A stretch of DNA of 64,000 nucleotides from DATAYA01 sp963754235 (GCA_963754235.1 CAVWFK010000024.1:48531-112530); one strand, 5' to 3'; positions 16,228-26,644 are shown, counted from the first letter of the stretch. Made by a program: numbers and translations. The notes: generated by a model from the sequence alone, not told the origin.

Positions 16228-17915
16228 GTAAGAGGGGCAAAACCCCGGGCCGGGGTCGATTTTTCGCTTGCGCCGACGCGGGGCGGTTCAATTCAACGTC
16301 GATGTGGTCACCCCGCCTGACATCGATGAGCTGTCGCTTGCCGAGCTGAAGCAGCTGGTGCTGGCGTTGCTGGACGAGAACGCGGCGCAGAAACGCATGA
16401 TAGCAGAGCTACGCGAGGAGATCGCGCAGCTGAAGGGACTGAAGGGCCGACCGCGGATCAAGCCGAGCGGGATGGAGAAGGGGACCACGCCCAAGCCGGC
16501 GGGCAAGCGAGCCCGGCGGCGTGGTCGCGGCAAGGCGACGCCACGGGTCAGGGTGGAGGAACGGATCCTCAAGGCGGAGGTGCCGGCCGGCTCTCGGTTC
16601 AAGGGCTACGAGGATTTCGTGGTGCAGGATTTGGTGCTGCGGGTCGAGGTCACTCGCTATCGCCGCGAGCGCTGGCTGACGCCGGATGGACGAACGGTGA
16701 TCGCGCCGTTGCCGGCCGGCGTGGCGGGCCATTTCGGTCCGGAGCTGCAGCGCTTCGTGCTGGCACAACACCACCAGGGACAGGTCACCGTGCCCCGGCT
16801 GATGGCGCAACTCCAGGCGATCGGCGTCAGCATCTCCAAGCGGCAGATCATGCGCCTGCTGATTGCGGGGCAGGAAGGGTTCCTCACCGAAGCCCGTGAC
16901 GTGCTGCGCGCCGGCTTGGAGACCGCCAACTGGGTCACGGTGGACGACACCGGCGCGCGCCACAAAGGCGCCAATGGCGTCTGCACGCAGATCGGCAATG
17001 ACGACTTCGCCTGGTTCGGCACCACGAACAGCAAGAGCCGGCTGAACTTCCTCGACCTGCTGCGCGCCGGCCACACCGACTACGTGGTCAACAACGCGGC
17101 GCTGACCTACATGCGCCAGCACGCGCTGGCCGGGCCGGTGATCGCCGCCCTGGCCGGACATGCCGAGACGCATTTCGCCGGCCCGGCGGCCTGGCAGGCC
17201 CATCTCGATCGGCTCGGCATCACCCAGCTGAACGTCACTCCTGACCCGGTGCGGGTCGCGACCGAGGGCGCCCTGTGGGGTAGCGTGCAGGCGCACGACT
17301 TCCTGCGGGACACCGTGATTGTCAGCGATGATGCGGGCCAGTTCGCCGTCGGCCAGCACGCGTTGTGCTGGGTTCACGCCGAGCGGCTGGTGCACAAGCT
17401 CGACACCTTCACCGACGCCCAGCACGCCGCGCAGCAGCGCGTCCGCGACCTGATCTGGAAGTTCTACGCCGACCTGAAAGCCTACCGCACCGACCCGGCA
17501 CCGCGCCGCCGCCGCCAACTCCGTGCCCGTTTCGACCGCATCTTCCGCCGCCGCACCGGCTTCGTCACCCTCGATCGCCTGCTCGCGCGGCTGCACGCCA
17601 ACAAGGCCGAGCTGTTGGCCGTCCTCGACTATCCAGAAATCCCACTGCATACCAATGGCTCAGAGCGCGACATCCGCTGCCATGTCACCAAGCGCAAGGT
17701 CAGCGGTGGCACTCGCAGCGATGACGGCCGTACCTGTCGCGATGCCTTCCTCGGCTTGGCCAAGACTTGCGCCAAGCTCGGCGTCGCCTTCTGGGATTAC
17801 CTCGGCAGCAGGCTTTCCGTCCCGGGCCAACCGATCGTCCCGTCCCTGCCAGACCTCATCCGCTGCCGGGGCCAGCCCGCATAATCCTGCCGGCCCGGGG
17901 TTTTGCCCTTCTTAC
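16228..17915 (+). mobile_element. IS66 family insertion sequence, intact
   Basis: 1688 bp, bounded by terminal inverted repeats that start GTAAGAGGGGCAAAACCCC (left) and GTAAGAAGGGCAAAACCCC (right, complement), 26 bp with one mismatch, continuing CGGGCCGG. The 8-bp direct repeat CAAATCTC flanks both ends (16220-16227 and 17916-17923). GTAA ends and 8-bp duplications are the IS66 hallmark. Only the transposase is carried, without tnpA and tnpB, as in single-gene IS66 relatives. Confidence 0.92.
16268..17884 (+). CDS. IS66-type DDE transposase
   Basis: 538 residues. N-terminal coiled coil (LDENAAQKRMIAELREEIAQLKGLKG), a Lys/Arg-rich segment, then the DDE nuclease: WVTVDDTGARHKGANG with the first Asp, VIVSDDAGQF with the second, and HTNGSERDIRCHVTKRKVSGGTRS with Glu near the end, followed by CAKLGVAFWDYL, the usual IS66 tail. 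The start is uncertain: TTG 16268 is taken; a later start would keep the coiled coil. Confidence 0.88.
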   Translation: MRRRGAVQFNVDVVTPPDIDELSLAELKQLVLALLDENAAQKRMIAELREEIAQLKGLKGRPRIKPSGMEKGTTPKPAGKRARRRGRGKATPRVRVEERILKAEVPAGSRFKGYEDFVVQDLVLRVEVTRYRRERWLTPDGRTVIAPLPAGVAGHFGPELQRFVLAQHHQGQVTVPRLMAQLQAIGVSISKRQIMRLLIAGQEGFLTEARDVLRAGLETANWVTVDDTGARHKGANGVCTQIGNDDFAWFGTTNSKSRLNFLDLLRAGHTDYVVNNAALTYMRQHALAGPVIAALAGHAETHFAGPAAWQAHLDRLGITQLNVTPDPVRVATEGALWGSVQAHDFLRDTVIVSDDAGQFAVGQHALCWVHAERLVHKLDTFTDAQHAAQQRVRDLIWKFYADLKAYRTDPAPRRRRQLRARFDRIFRRRTGFVTLDRLLARLHANKAELLAVLDYPEIPLHTNGSERDIRCHVTKRKVSGGTRSDDGRTCRDAFLGLAKTCAKLGVAFWDYLGSRLSVPGQPIVPSLPDLIRCRGQPA

Positions 17916-18096
17916 CAAATCTCTCGATATATGTCAGTAAAACAAAGGTCTCTATATCACCGGGCGACGGGCGGCCAGCGTCTCGTGGTCGCGGCGGCTG
18001 CACCGATGGCTGTGGAATTCATTTGACCAACTTTCGCGTAGCGTGGAATCGTCCGCATATGGCCGGCATTCCCCGGCCGGAGAGCGGGAGTTAGTG

Positions 18097-18537
18097 ATGC
18101 GACACCGCAGCGAAGGGCTCTCGACCCCCGGCGTGCCGGGCGGTCTCGGCGGCGTGACGCTCGACCTCGTCGCGCCGCGCGGCACCTCGCGCCCCGGGCA
18201 CGGCGAAGGCGTTCCCCGCGCACTTGCCGGGGGCGCGGAGCGCGGAACGTGGGATTCCAAGGTGATCGAAGTCGACGGCGCCTTCGTCGGGGGCGTCATC
18301 CGCCACGAACTCGGCTTCCGCTTCGTGGCCGTCGATCGGAGGCTCGCCGACATGGATCAGAGCATCTGGCCGACCCTGCGCAGCGCGCAGGTCGCGGCCG
18401 CACGGTTCCTCCGCGCCCGGCCGCAGCGATGCGCTCCGGCGACGGAGGCCGGCATCGAGCCGACGACCAACCGTCATCGGCGGCCGGGCGCTGCCGGCCG
18501 GCGTGCCGCTGTCGCGGGTGAGCACAGCGAAGCGTGA
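18097..18537 (+). CDS. Hypothetical protein
   Basis: 146 residues, function unknown. ATG 18097 follows GGGAG by six bases. The central part (KVIEVDGAFVGGVIRHELG, then FRFVAVDRRLADMDQSIWP) reads like a folded beta-rich domain; the first 50 and the last 40 residues are Gly/Arg-rich and lack such character, so only the middle may be conserved. The last ~45 bases (18501-18546) resemble the end of sua5 (12861-12906). It lies between the IS66 element and the molybdenum hydroxylase genes. Confidence 0.45.
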   Translation: MRHRSEGLSTPGVPGGLGGVTLDLVAPRGTSRPGHGEGVPRALAGGAERGTWDSKVIEVDGAFVGGVIRHELGFRFVAVDRRLADMDQSIWPTLRSAQVAAARFLRARPQRCAPATEAGIEPTTNRHRRPGAAGRRAAVAGEHSEA

Positions 18538-18653
18538 ACGGCCCGAGGCGCGACTATCCTTGCAACCGGGGGCATTCCGCAGTCTGGTCCGCGGGCATTG
18601 ATGTGCTGCGCCGGCTCACGAACGGCACCAGCGCACGCTCGAAGGAGCCCGTC

Positions 18654-19121
18654 ATGCCCCAGAAACTCACGCTCCATGTGAACGGCGAGGACCGGTCGGT
18701 CGAGGTCGAACCGGATAGCATGTTGCTCTACGCGCTTCGCGACAATCTCGAGCTGCGCGGTCCGAAATTCGGCTGCGGGCTGTCGGAATGCGGCGCATGT
18801 ACGGTCATCATGGACGGGAATGCCATCCGCTCCTGCATGATGCCGGTCTCCGCCACGAACGGTGCCAAGATCACGACGCTGGAGGGGCTTGGCAGCGTCG
18901 ACAATCCCCATCCGTTGCAGAAAGCGTTCATCGAAGAGCAGGCGGCACAGTGCGGCTACTGCATCAACGGCATGATCATGAGTGCCAAGGCCTTGCTCGA
19001 TCAGCATCCGCATCCGAGCCGGGACGACATCAAGCAGGCGCTGAACGGCAATTTGTGCCGCTGCGGCACGCACATGCGGATCATGCGCGCGGTCGAACGA
19101 GTTGCCGGGCAGGGAGCGTGA
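18654..19121 (+). CDS. (2Fe-2S) subunit of a molybdenum hydroxylase (IorA/CoxS-like)
   Basis: Electron-transfer subunit of 155 residues. A plant-type ferredoxin domain has CGLSECGACTV and a fourth Cys in IRSCMMPV; the second cluster domain has CGYCINGM and LCRCGTHMRIM. The small-subunit length and partner fit isoquinoline 1-oxidoreductase or aldehyde dehydrogenase types. GAAGGAG precedes ATG 18654. The large subunit starts 4 bases after the stop, so they form one operon; no separate FAD subunit is present. Confidence 0.9.
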   Translation: MPQKLTLHVNGEDRSVEVEPDSMLLYALRDNLELRGPKFGCGLSECGACTVIMDGNAIRSCMMPVSATNGAKITTLEGLGSVDNPHPLQKAFIEEQAAQCGYCINGMIMSAKALLDQHPHPSRDDIKQALNGNLCRCGTHMRIMRAVERVAGQGA

Positions 19122-19125
19122 CGCC

Positions 19126-21439
19126 ATGAGCACCGAGCGCACCGACATGCACACCGCCATCGCACCCGGGCTGGGCCGGCGCGGCTTCCTGCAGGCATCG
19201 GGCGGCCTCGTCATCGCCTTCAGCCTGTTCGGTCCGACGGACGCGTCGGCCGCGACGGCGGACGCCGCACCCACATCGGTGGTGCCGCCGCCGGCGGCCA
19301 GAACTCTATGCCTGGCTCGCCGTGCACCCCGACAACACGGCAACACTGTTCACCGGCAAGGTCGAGACCGGCACCGGCGTGCAAACGGCGCTGGCACAGA
19401 TTGCGGCCGAAGAACTCGATTTCCCGGTGGATAAACTGAACGTGGTGATGGGCACGACGTCGCAGACCGTGGACCAGGGCCCAAGCTATGGCAGCCGGAC
19501 GGTCCGCTACGCCGGCCCGCAAATCCGCCACGCCGCTGCCGCCGGCCGGCAGGCGCTACTCGATCTCGCCGCCGCGCATTTCAACGTGTCGGTCAACCAG
19601 CTCGTGGCCCGGGGCGGCACGATCTCGGTCGTCGGCTTCCCCGATCGCTCGATCACCTACGGCGCGCTGGTCGACGGAAAGCGCCTGAATATGGATATCG
19701 GCGCCAGCGGCTCGATGTTTGCCATGAAGGTTGCGCCCGATGCGCGCACCAAGGATCCGTCCACCTACACGGTGGTCGGCCAGCCGGTCGCGCGCAAGGA
19801 CATCCCCGGCAAGATGACGGGCCAGTTCGTCTATATCCAGGACGTCCGGGTCGAGGGCATGTTGCACGGACGCGTCGTGCGTCCCTATGGCGTGGAATCC
19901 CGCCTGCTCAGCGTCGACGAGAGCGGCCTCAAGGACATTCCGGGGTTCGTGCAGATCGTGCGGCGCGACAACTTTCTCGGAGTGGTCGCCGAGACCGAAT
20001 GGGGCGCGATCCAGGCCTCGCAGAAGCTCGGGTCCGTGCTGAACCCGACCGGCCCGGAGGCAACCCAGGCCAAGTGGTCCGCCTGGAACGGCTTGCCGGC
20101 GATGGACCGGATCTGGGAGACGGTGCGAAAAACCTCCACCGGCAGCAACACGTCCGCAGCCAGCCGGGGATCGGTGGACATGGCGCTCGGCTTCGCCGCC
20201 AAGACGCTGAAAGCGACCTACAAGACGCCGTTCCAGATGCACGGGTCGATCGGACCCTCCTGCGCCATTGCGGACGTCAAGTCTGACCGTGCCACCTTCT
20301 GGTCCTGCACGCAGATGCCGCATGAGACGCGGCGCGACATGGCGCGGCTGCTGGACATGCCACTCGATGCCGTCGAGCTGCGCTGGTTCGAGGGGGCCGG
20401 CGGCTATGGCCGCAATGGCTTTGACCATGCTGTCGCCGACGCGGCGGTGATGTCGCAGGCGGCCGGCCGGCCGGTGCGCGTGCAATGGATGCGCTGGGAC
20501 GAACACGGCTGGGAGCCCAAGGGGCCGCCAATCGTGCAGGACCTGCTCGGCGCGCTCGACCATAACGGCCGCGTCATCGCCTGGCGTCACCACACATGGA
20601 TCCCCACCACCAGCGACACCCACCTGATCGCGGCGGACCTCATCGGCCAGCCCGATATCACCGGGGAAACCGGCCAGGGACGCCCTTCCGTCACCTACGC
20701 CTACCGTTTCGAGAACGCCGACGTCGCCAGCCATGGCGAGGGGCGGGTGGCCCTGCTGACCGCCTGGCTCCGCTCGCCGGCCCAGTTCGAGACCACGTTC
20801 GCGATGGAGTCGTTCATCGACGAGCTCGCTGCGGCGGCAGGGAAGGACCCGCTCAGCTTCCGCCTGGCGCATCTGCAGGACCCACGCGCCATCGACGTGC
20901 TGAAGGCCGCCGCCGAGGCGTATGGCTGGACCGGCCGGACGGCGGCCGCCGGAAAGCCCGATCACGCCGGCAAGCCTGCTCATGGCCGCGGCATTGCCTG
21001 GGTGAACCGCGACGACACGCGCGTGGCGACCATTGCCGATGTCACGGTCGATCCAGGCAGCGGGCGGATCAAGGTGGGCCGCGTGGTCGTCGCCCATGAT
21101 TGCGGGCTGGTCGTCAATCCCGACGGGCTGAGGAACCAGATCGAGGGCAACGTGATCCAATCGCTCAGCCGCACGCTGCACGAGGAGGTCACCTTCGACA
21201 CCGCCCATGTGACCAGCCGCGACTGGCAGGGCTATCCGATCCTGCGCTTCGAGGAGATCCCGGACCGCATCGATATCGTTCTGGTGAACAACCGGCCCGA
21301 GTATCCGTCCTACGGGGCCGGCGAGCCCTCGACCTGCCCGACGGCCGCCGTGATCAGCAACGCCGTGTTCGACGCGATCGGCGTGCGTCTGCGCCAGACG
21401 CCGTTCCGCCCCGTCCGGGTCAAGGCCGCGATGAGCTGA
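19126..21439 (+). pseudogene. Molybdopterin-binding subunit of a periplasmic aldehyde/isoquinoline-type oxidoreductase, frame broken
   Basis: Catalytic subunit, about 770 residues after repair. It begins with a Tat-type signal (RRGFLQASGGLVIAFSLF), placing the enzyme outside the cytoplasm. After PPPAA an extra base at about 19300 shifts the frame; the second frame continues ELYAWLAVHPDNTATLFTGKVETGTGVQTAL to 21439. It has molybdopterin-binding segments (GPSYGSRTVRYAG, FEGAGGYGRNGFDHAVADAAV) and the C-terminal GAGEPSTCPTAAVISNAVFDA with the conserved Glu of the family. Substrate unknown. Either a recent pseudogene or a base error. Confidence 0.85.
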
Positions 21440-21449
21440 CGGCGCTTCT

Positions 21450-21494
21450 CCCTCTCCGCCCCTGGGGGCGGAGAGGGCCGGGGAGAGGTGGGGG
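21450..21494. repeat. REP-like palindrome, site 3
   Basis: Complete, uninterrupted unit: CCCTCTCCGCCCC, GGGGGCGGAGAGGG, then the tail GGGGAGAGGTGGGGGAAAC. It lies 11 bases after the molybdenum hydroxylase stop. Confidence 0.8.
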
Positions 21495-21565
21495 AAACGC
21501 CAACGTCGCGAAAATACTCTCAGCCGCTCGTGCCGCATCGGTCGTCATGCGGCCGGCCCCCACCT

Positions 21566-22899
21566 TGTGTCTTGGAAATCGGGCATAAGGAGAGTGCCAG
21601 GGGATCGGCGATGACCCGATCCCCTGGCACGGCCCGGAGCCCGTCCGACCCACCGAGGTGCTTTGCAAACCGCGGGTGAGCAAGGTGCCCGGGCCGTCTT
21701 CTTCGCAAACCCGAACAGTTGCGTGGGCGCGACCCCGCACCACAAGGCAGGGATCAGAAGAATGGCACAGATGGCCCCCAGTGTGGGAGTCGATGTCGCC
21801 AAAGACCGGCTGGATGTCGCCCTCTATCCGGGCGAGGCGCGGTTCAGCGTCAGCAACGACGCCGCCGGCTGGCGCGAGTTGTGTCGCCACCTGCGGCCGC
21901 TCGGCGTGCGGGCGATCGGCATCGAAGCGAGCGGCGGCTACGAGCACGGCGGCATCGGCGCGCTGCTGGACGCCGGTTTGCCGGTGCGCTCGGTGAATGC
22001 CTGGAAGCTGCGCCAGTTCGCCAAGGCGGCGGGGATGTTGGCGAAAAACGACCGGCTGGACGCCCAGGCCATCGCCCTCTTCGTCGCCACCCTGCCGTGC
22101 CGCCCCATCCAGCGCGATCCGGCCCGCGAGCACCTGGCCGAGCTGGTCAACATGCGCCGCCAACAGGTCGATCTCAAGCAGCAGCTCGGCAATCAGCTCG
22201 AGCATCTGCGCGATGTCGCGCTGCGCCGGATGCAGCAGCGCCACATCCGCCAGATCGCGGCCGACGTGGTGCGCCTCGACCGGCACATCGCCGAGGCGAT
22301 CGCCGCGGTCCCCGCCTTGGCCCGGCAGTCTGATCTGCTCTGCTCGATGCCCGGGGTCGGTCCGGTGCTCGCCGCCACCTTGCTGGCGCTGCTGCCCGAG
22401 CTGGGCCGCATCAGCAACCGCCAGATCGGCGCCCTGGTCGGGGTCGTGCCCTACGCCTTCGACAGTGGCAGGATGAAAGGCCTGCGCTGCATCTTCGGCG
22501 GCCGCGCCAGAGTTCGCCGGGTCCTGTTCATGGCGGCCCAGGCGGCCGCCCTCTGGAACCCGGTCATGAAGGCCTTCAAGCAACGCCTGCTGGCCGCCGG
22601 CAAGACGCCCAAGGTCGCCATCGTCGCGGTCATGCGCAAGCTGCTGACCACCGCCAATGCCATGCTGCGCGATGGCCAGACCTGGCGCCAGCCAGCCGCC
22701 GTATGAGAGCGTTTCTTGGTTCGGCTGAGCGCCGTCTCTTCGTCCCGGCCTGCGATCCCCCAAGGCCCCGCGCACAGGGGCGGTCAATGATGGCCGAAGG
22801 CCACCGCCGCAGGCGGCGCGCAGCGTCATTGACGGCCCCGAGCACGGGGCCAGCCTCGCCCCAGGCGGGCGCAACAGCGGAACGAAAAAGACAGTTGCT
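21566..22899 (+). mobile_element. IS110 family insertion sequence, copy 2
   Basis: 1334 bp, same structure as copy 1 including the 15-bp hairpin in the 5' non-coding segment (21566-21761). Left flank CCCCCACCT and right flank CACCCAACCCTCTCC again rebuild a REP-like palindrome around a CT core (21564-21565, 22898-22899). The palindrome on its right side (22907-22925) is itself opened by an IS4 element. Confidence 0.85.
21762..22706 (+). CDS. IS110 family transposase, copy 2
   Basis: 314 residues, one Ala longer than copy 1 (an extra GCC in NDAAGW) and with Ala for Ser in VDVAKDRLDVAL and Tyr for Asp in ALYPGEA. All catalytic positions (DEDD set and the C-terminal Ser in DSGRMKG) are kept, so it should be active. 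Confidence 0.95.
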   Translation: MAQMAPSVGVDVAKDRLDVALYPGEARFSVSNDAAGWRELCRHLRPLGVRAIGIEASGGYEHGGIGALLDAGLPVRSVNAWKLRQFAKAAGMLAKNDRLDAQAIALFVATLPCRPIQRDPAREHLAELVNMRRQQVDLKQQLGNQLEHLRDVALRRMQQRHIRQIAADVVRLDRHIAEAIAAVPALARQSDLLCSMPGVGPVLAATLLALLPELGRISNRQIGALVGVVPYAFDSGRMKGLRCIFGGRARVRRVLFMAAQAAALWNPVMKAFKQRLLAAGKTPKVAIVAVMRKLLTTANAMLRDGQTWRQPAAV

Positions 22900-22925
22900 C
22901 ACCCAACCCTCTCCGCCCCCAAGGG

Positions 22926-24405
22926 CCTACGGTATTCACACAAGTCTTGGCGCGACGCGGAGGGGAATGGTTCAAGCGCTCGTTCCGACGGAGGGGGGCG
23001 AGGGTGAGCGAACGGATGACAATCGGGCATTTCGGTGACCCGCGGCGGGAGGAGCGTGGCGCGTTGATCATGGGGCGGGCGGTCGCCTGCGGCTCGTTGA
23101 CGATCCGCACAATCGGCGAGACCCGGGCGGGCGAGATCGGGGTGCACCGGTTTCTGGACTGTCCGGAGGTCACCGTGGGCGAGATCATCGGCACGCTCGG
23201 CGAGCGCACGGCCGGTGCCTGCGCCGGGCGGCGGATCGTGGCGATCCAGGACACGACGGAGATCAATTTCCACGGTCGTGACCGCGATCGCCGTGGGCTG
23301 GGTCGCGGCGGCGACGGTGTCGGGCTTGGCTTCTTCATCCACCCGACGATTGCGGTGGATGCCGCCGATGAGGCGGTGCTGGGCATCCTGGGCGCGCAGA
23401 TCTGGAGCCGCCGGCCGGACCAGGACGGCAGCGATTGCCGGCCGCGGCGCCAACGAGAATTGGCCGAAAAGGAGTCCAAGCGTTGGCTGGACGGGGCTGC
23501 CATAGCGGCGCAACGGGCGGAAGCGGCGGCGCAGGTGATCGTGGTCGGCGACCGCGATAGCGACCTCTACGCGCTGTTCGCCCGCCGCCCGGAGCGGGCG
23601 GAGTTGCTGGTGCGCGCGGCCCAGGATCGCGCGCTCGAGGATGGCGGGCGGCTGTTCGCGCAAGCTGCCGTCTGTCCAGTGCTGGCGACCTATCCGCTCG
23701 ACGTGCCGCCGCGCGGACCCGGCGATCGCGGGCGGACCGCGACCATCGCGCTGCGCGCCGGGCGGGTCTGCATCAAACGCCCCCGCAATGGCTTGGTCGA
23801 GACCGATCCCGCCCAGCTCACGCTCACTCTGGTCGAGGCGATCGAGGATCAGCCGCCCGCCGGCACCCCGCCGATCTGCTGGCGGCTGCTCACCACACTG
23901 CCCGCCGAGACCGCCGAGCAGGCCGCCGAAGTGGTCCGGCTGTATCGTCTGCGCTGGCGCATCGAACAGACCTTCCGGGCGTTGAAGAGCGACGGCCTTG
24001 GTCTGCCCGATGTGCAACTGCGCGATGCCGAGCGCCTGTTCAAGCTGGCCGCCATCGGCCTCGGCGCGGCGGTGCGCACCATCCAGCTGGTCGATGCCCG
24101 CGACGGCGGCCCGCGCCCGGCCAGTGATGTCGCCGATCCCGCCCTCATCGCGGCGGCAGAGGCCATCGGCCCGACGCTGGAAGGCAAGACGGCGAAGCAG
24201 CAGAACCCTCATCCACCGCACAGCCTCGCCTGGATCACCTGGATTGTCGCGCGGCTCGGCGGCTGGACCGGCTACTACAAGCCGCCCGGACCCAAGGTCA
24301 TCCGACGCGGATGGGATCGCTTCGCCGCCATGGCCGAGGGCTTTCTGCTCGCCAAGCAATTCCCACCCACACAGATCGTTACGGGTCATGTGTGAATCCC
24401 GTAGG
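22926..24405 (+). mobile_element. IS4 family insertion sequence inside a REP-like palindrome
   Basis: 1480 bp with terminal inverted repeats CCTACGGTATTCACAC and CCTACGGGATTCACAC (one mismatch). The flanks CCCCAAGGG (22917-22925) and CCCCAGGGG (24406-24414) look like a 9-bp target duplication with one difference, and removing the element restores the palindrome CCCTCTCCGCCCCC...GGGGCGGAGAGGG. It is therefore inserted in the loop of the repeat. Confidence 0.85.
22947..24395 (+). CDS. IS4 family DDE transposase (Tn5-like)
   Basis: 482 residues from TTG 22947; GTG 23004 is an alternative. DDE residues are in IQDTTEINF, VVGDRDSDLYALF and the signature YRLRWRIEQTFRALKSDGLG, which fits the IS4 Y-(2)-R-(3)-E-(6)-K motif. 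The N terminus (GHFGDPRREERGALIMGRAV) corresponds to the DNA-binding domain. It nearly fills the element; the right inverted repeat overlaps its last codons. Confidence 0.9.
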   Translation: MARRGGEWFKRSFRRRGARVSERMTIGHFGDPRREERGALIMGRAVACGSLTIRTIGETRAGEIGVHRFLDCPEVTVGEIIGTLGERTAGACAGRRIVAIQDTTEINFHGRDRDRRGLGRGGDGVGLGFFIHPTIAVDAADEAVLGILGAQIWSRRPDQDGSDCRPRRQRELAEKESKRWLDGAAIAAQRAEAAAQVIVVGDRDSDLYALFARRPERAELLVRAAQDRALEDGGRLFAQAAVCPVLATYPLDVPPRGPGDRGRTATIALRAGRVCIKRPRNGLVETDPAQLTLTLVEAIEDQPPAGTPPICWRLLTTLPAETAEQAAEVVRLYRLRWRIEQTFRALKSDGLGLPDVQLRDAERLFKLAAIGLGAAVRTIQLVDARDGGPRPASDVADPALIAAAEAIGPTLEGKTAKQQNPHPPHSLAWITWIVARLGGWTGYYKPPGPKVIRRGWDRFAAMAEGFLLAKQFPPTQIVTGHV

Positions 24406-24565
24406 CCCCAGGGGCGGAGAGGGCCTGAGCCGCACGAGGCGCTTGCAATCGTGCCCCCGCGAGGGCACATCACCACCAGCAATCGCCGGCCGCGGGCCGG
24501 ACGCATCGTCGGGCGCGCGGGGCAGGGGCTTCGCTGCGCCCGCTGTGGTTTGGAGGCCCTTTCTC

Positions 24566-26644
24566 ATGACCGGCTCGCTTGATCGCATCCGCAACATCGG
24601 CATCACCGCGCATATCGACGCGGGCAAGACCACCACCACCGAGCGCATTCTCTACTATACCGGCATGTCCCACCGGATCGGCGAGGTGCATGACGGCAAC
24701 ACCACGACCGACTACATGGAGCAGGAGCGCGAGCGCGGCATCACCATCACCTCGGCCGCCGTCACCTGCGAGTGGAAGAACCACCGCATCAACATCATCG
24801 ACACGCCCGGCCATATCGATTTCAACATCGAGGTGAACCGCTCGCTGCGCGTGCTCGACGGGGCGGTGTTCATCATCGAGGGCGTGGCCGGCGTGCAGCC
24901 GCAATCGGAGACCAACTGGCGGCTCGCCGACCGCTACAACGTCCCGCGCGTCGTGTTCATCAACAAGCTCGACCGCACCGGGGCGGATTTCTTCCGCTCG
25001 CTCGCGAGCCTGAAGGAGAAGCTCGACATCGTCGCCCTGCCGCTGCAACTGCCGGTCGGCGTCGAGGACAAGTTCGTGGGCGTGGTCGATCTGGTCGAGA
25101 TGAAGGCGATCATCTGGGAAGGCGGCGAGCTCGGCGCCAAGTACCACGACGAGCCGATCCCCGACGACCTGCTCGATCAGGCCAAGGAATACCGCCAGTT
25201 GCTGCTCGACACGGCACTCTCGGTCGATGACGCGGCGATGGAGGAGTATTTCGCGCACGGTGACGTGGCGACCGCGACGCTCAAGCGCTGCATCAAGGCC
25301 GGCTCGATCAGCGGCGCGTTCCGCCCGGTGCTGTGCGGCACCGCATTCAAGAACAAGGGCGTCCAGCCGCTGCTCGATGCGGTGATCGACTACCTGCCGA
25401 GCCCGGTCGACGTGCCCGGCATCAAGGTCGCCGCCGAGGACGGCGAGGACGAACGCGCCGAGCGCCGCGTCATCAAGGCCGATCCGGCGGCGCCGTTCGC
25501 GGGACTCGCGTTCAAGATCATCAACGACAAGTACGGCACCCTGACCTTCGTGCGCGTCTATGCCGGCACGCTGCGATCGGGCGACATGGTGCTCAACACC
25601 ACTCGCGAGCATCGCGAGCGGATCGGGCGCATGTTCCAGATGCACGCCGACAAGCGCCAGGAGATCAAGGAGGTCCAGGCCGGCGACATTGCTGCCTTCG
25701 TGGGCCTGAAGGACACCGCGACCGGCGACACGCTCGCCTCCGAAAAGGACCCGGTGGTGCTGGAGCGGATGGCCTTCCCGGTGCCGGTGATCGACATCTC
25801 GGTCGAGCCGCGCACAAAGGAGGCGGTCGAGAAGATGACGCTCGGCTTGCAGAAGCTCGCGGGCGAGGACCCGAGCCTGCGCCTGCGCACCGACCAGGAG
25901 AGCGGACAGACCATCCTCTCCGGGATGGGTGAGCTGCATCTTGAGATCATCATCGACCGGCTGCGGCGCGAATACGGCGTCGAGGCGAACATCGGCGCGC
26001 CGCAGGTGGCGTATCGCGAGACCATCACGCGGCCGTACACCGAGACCTACACGCACAAGAAGCAAACCGGCGGCTCGGGCCAGTACGCCGAGGTGAAGAT
26101 CGTCTTCGAGCCGCAGGAGCGCAACACCGGCGTCGTGTTCGAGAACGCGGTAGTCGGCGGCGCGGTGCCGAAGGAGTACATCCCCGCGGTCGAGAAGGGC
26201 ATCCGCAGCCAGGCCGAGAGCGGCGTGCTGGCCGGCTTCCCCACCGTCGATTTCCGCTACAGGCTGATCGACGGCAAGTACCACGACGTGGACAGCTCGG
26301 CGCTGGCCTTCGAGATCGCGGCCAAGGCGGCGTTCCGCGAAGGCATGAAGAAAGCCGGCCCGATCATTCTCGAGCCGGTCATGGACGTGGAGGTCACCAC
26401 GCCGCAGGACCATGTCGGCGACGTGGTCGGCGATCTCAACCGCCGGCGCGGGACGATCCAGGCCCAGGAGAGTTCGGGTTCGACCGTGATCGTGCGCGCT
26501 CACGTGCCGCTGAAGGAAATGTTCGGCTACATCTCCGACCTGCGCAGCATGACCAAGGGCCGCGCTTCGTTCACGATGCAGTTCCACCATTACGATCCGG
26601 TGCCGCGCAACATCGCGGACGAGATCATGGCAAAGAGCGCCTGA
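24566..26644 (+). CDS. fusA: Elongation factor G
   Basis: Ribosomal translocase GTPase, 692 residues, full length. G1 AHIDAGKTTTTERI, switch II DTPGHIDF, NKLDRTGADF, then domains II-V with the domain IV loop region YTETYTHKKQTGGSGQYAEVKI. The usual neighbours of the str operon (rpsL, rpsG, tuf) are absent; it stands alone behind an IS4-interrupted palindrome and is followed by a small overlapping gene. It could be the only copy or a paralogue; the sequence has all EF-G features including the N-terminal effector region. Confidence 0.95.
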   Translation: MTGSLDRIRNIGITAHIDAGKTTTTERILYYTGMSHRIGEVHDGNTTTDYMEQERERGITITSAAVTCEWKNHRINIIDTPGHIDFNIEVNRSLRVLDGAVFIIEGVAGVQPQSETNWRLADRYNVPRVVFINKLDRTGADFFRSLASLKEKLDIVALPLQLPVGVEDKFVGVVDLVEMKAIIWEGGELGAKYHDEPIPDDLLDQAKEYRQLLLDTALSVDDAAMEEYFAHGDVATATLKRCIKAGSISGAFRPVLCGTAFKNKGVQPLLDAVIDYLPSPVDVPGIKVAAEDGEDERAERRVIKADPAAPFAGLAFKIINDKYGTLTFVRVYAGTLRSGDMVLNTTREHRERIGRMFQMHADKRQEIKEVQAGDIAAFVGLKDTATGDTLASEKDPVVLERMAFPVPVIDISVEPRTKEAVEKMTLGLQKLAGEDPSLRLRTDQESGQTILSGMGELHLEIIIDRLRREYGVEANIGAPQVAYRETITRPYTETYTHKKQTGGSGQYAEVKIVFEPQERNTGVVFENAVVGGAVPKEYIPAVEKGIRSQAESGVLAGFPTVDFRYRLIDGKYHDVDSSALAFEIAAKAAFREGMKKAGPIILEPVMDVEVTTPQDHVGDVVGDLNRRRGTIQAQESSGSTVIVRAHVPLKEMFGYISDLRSMTKGRASFTMQFHHYDPVPRNIADEIMAKSA

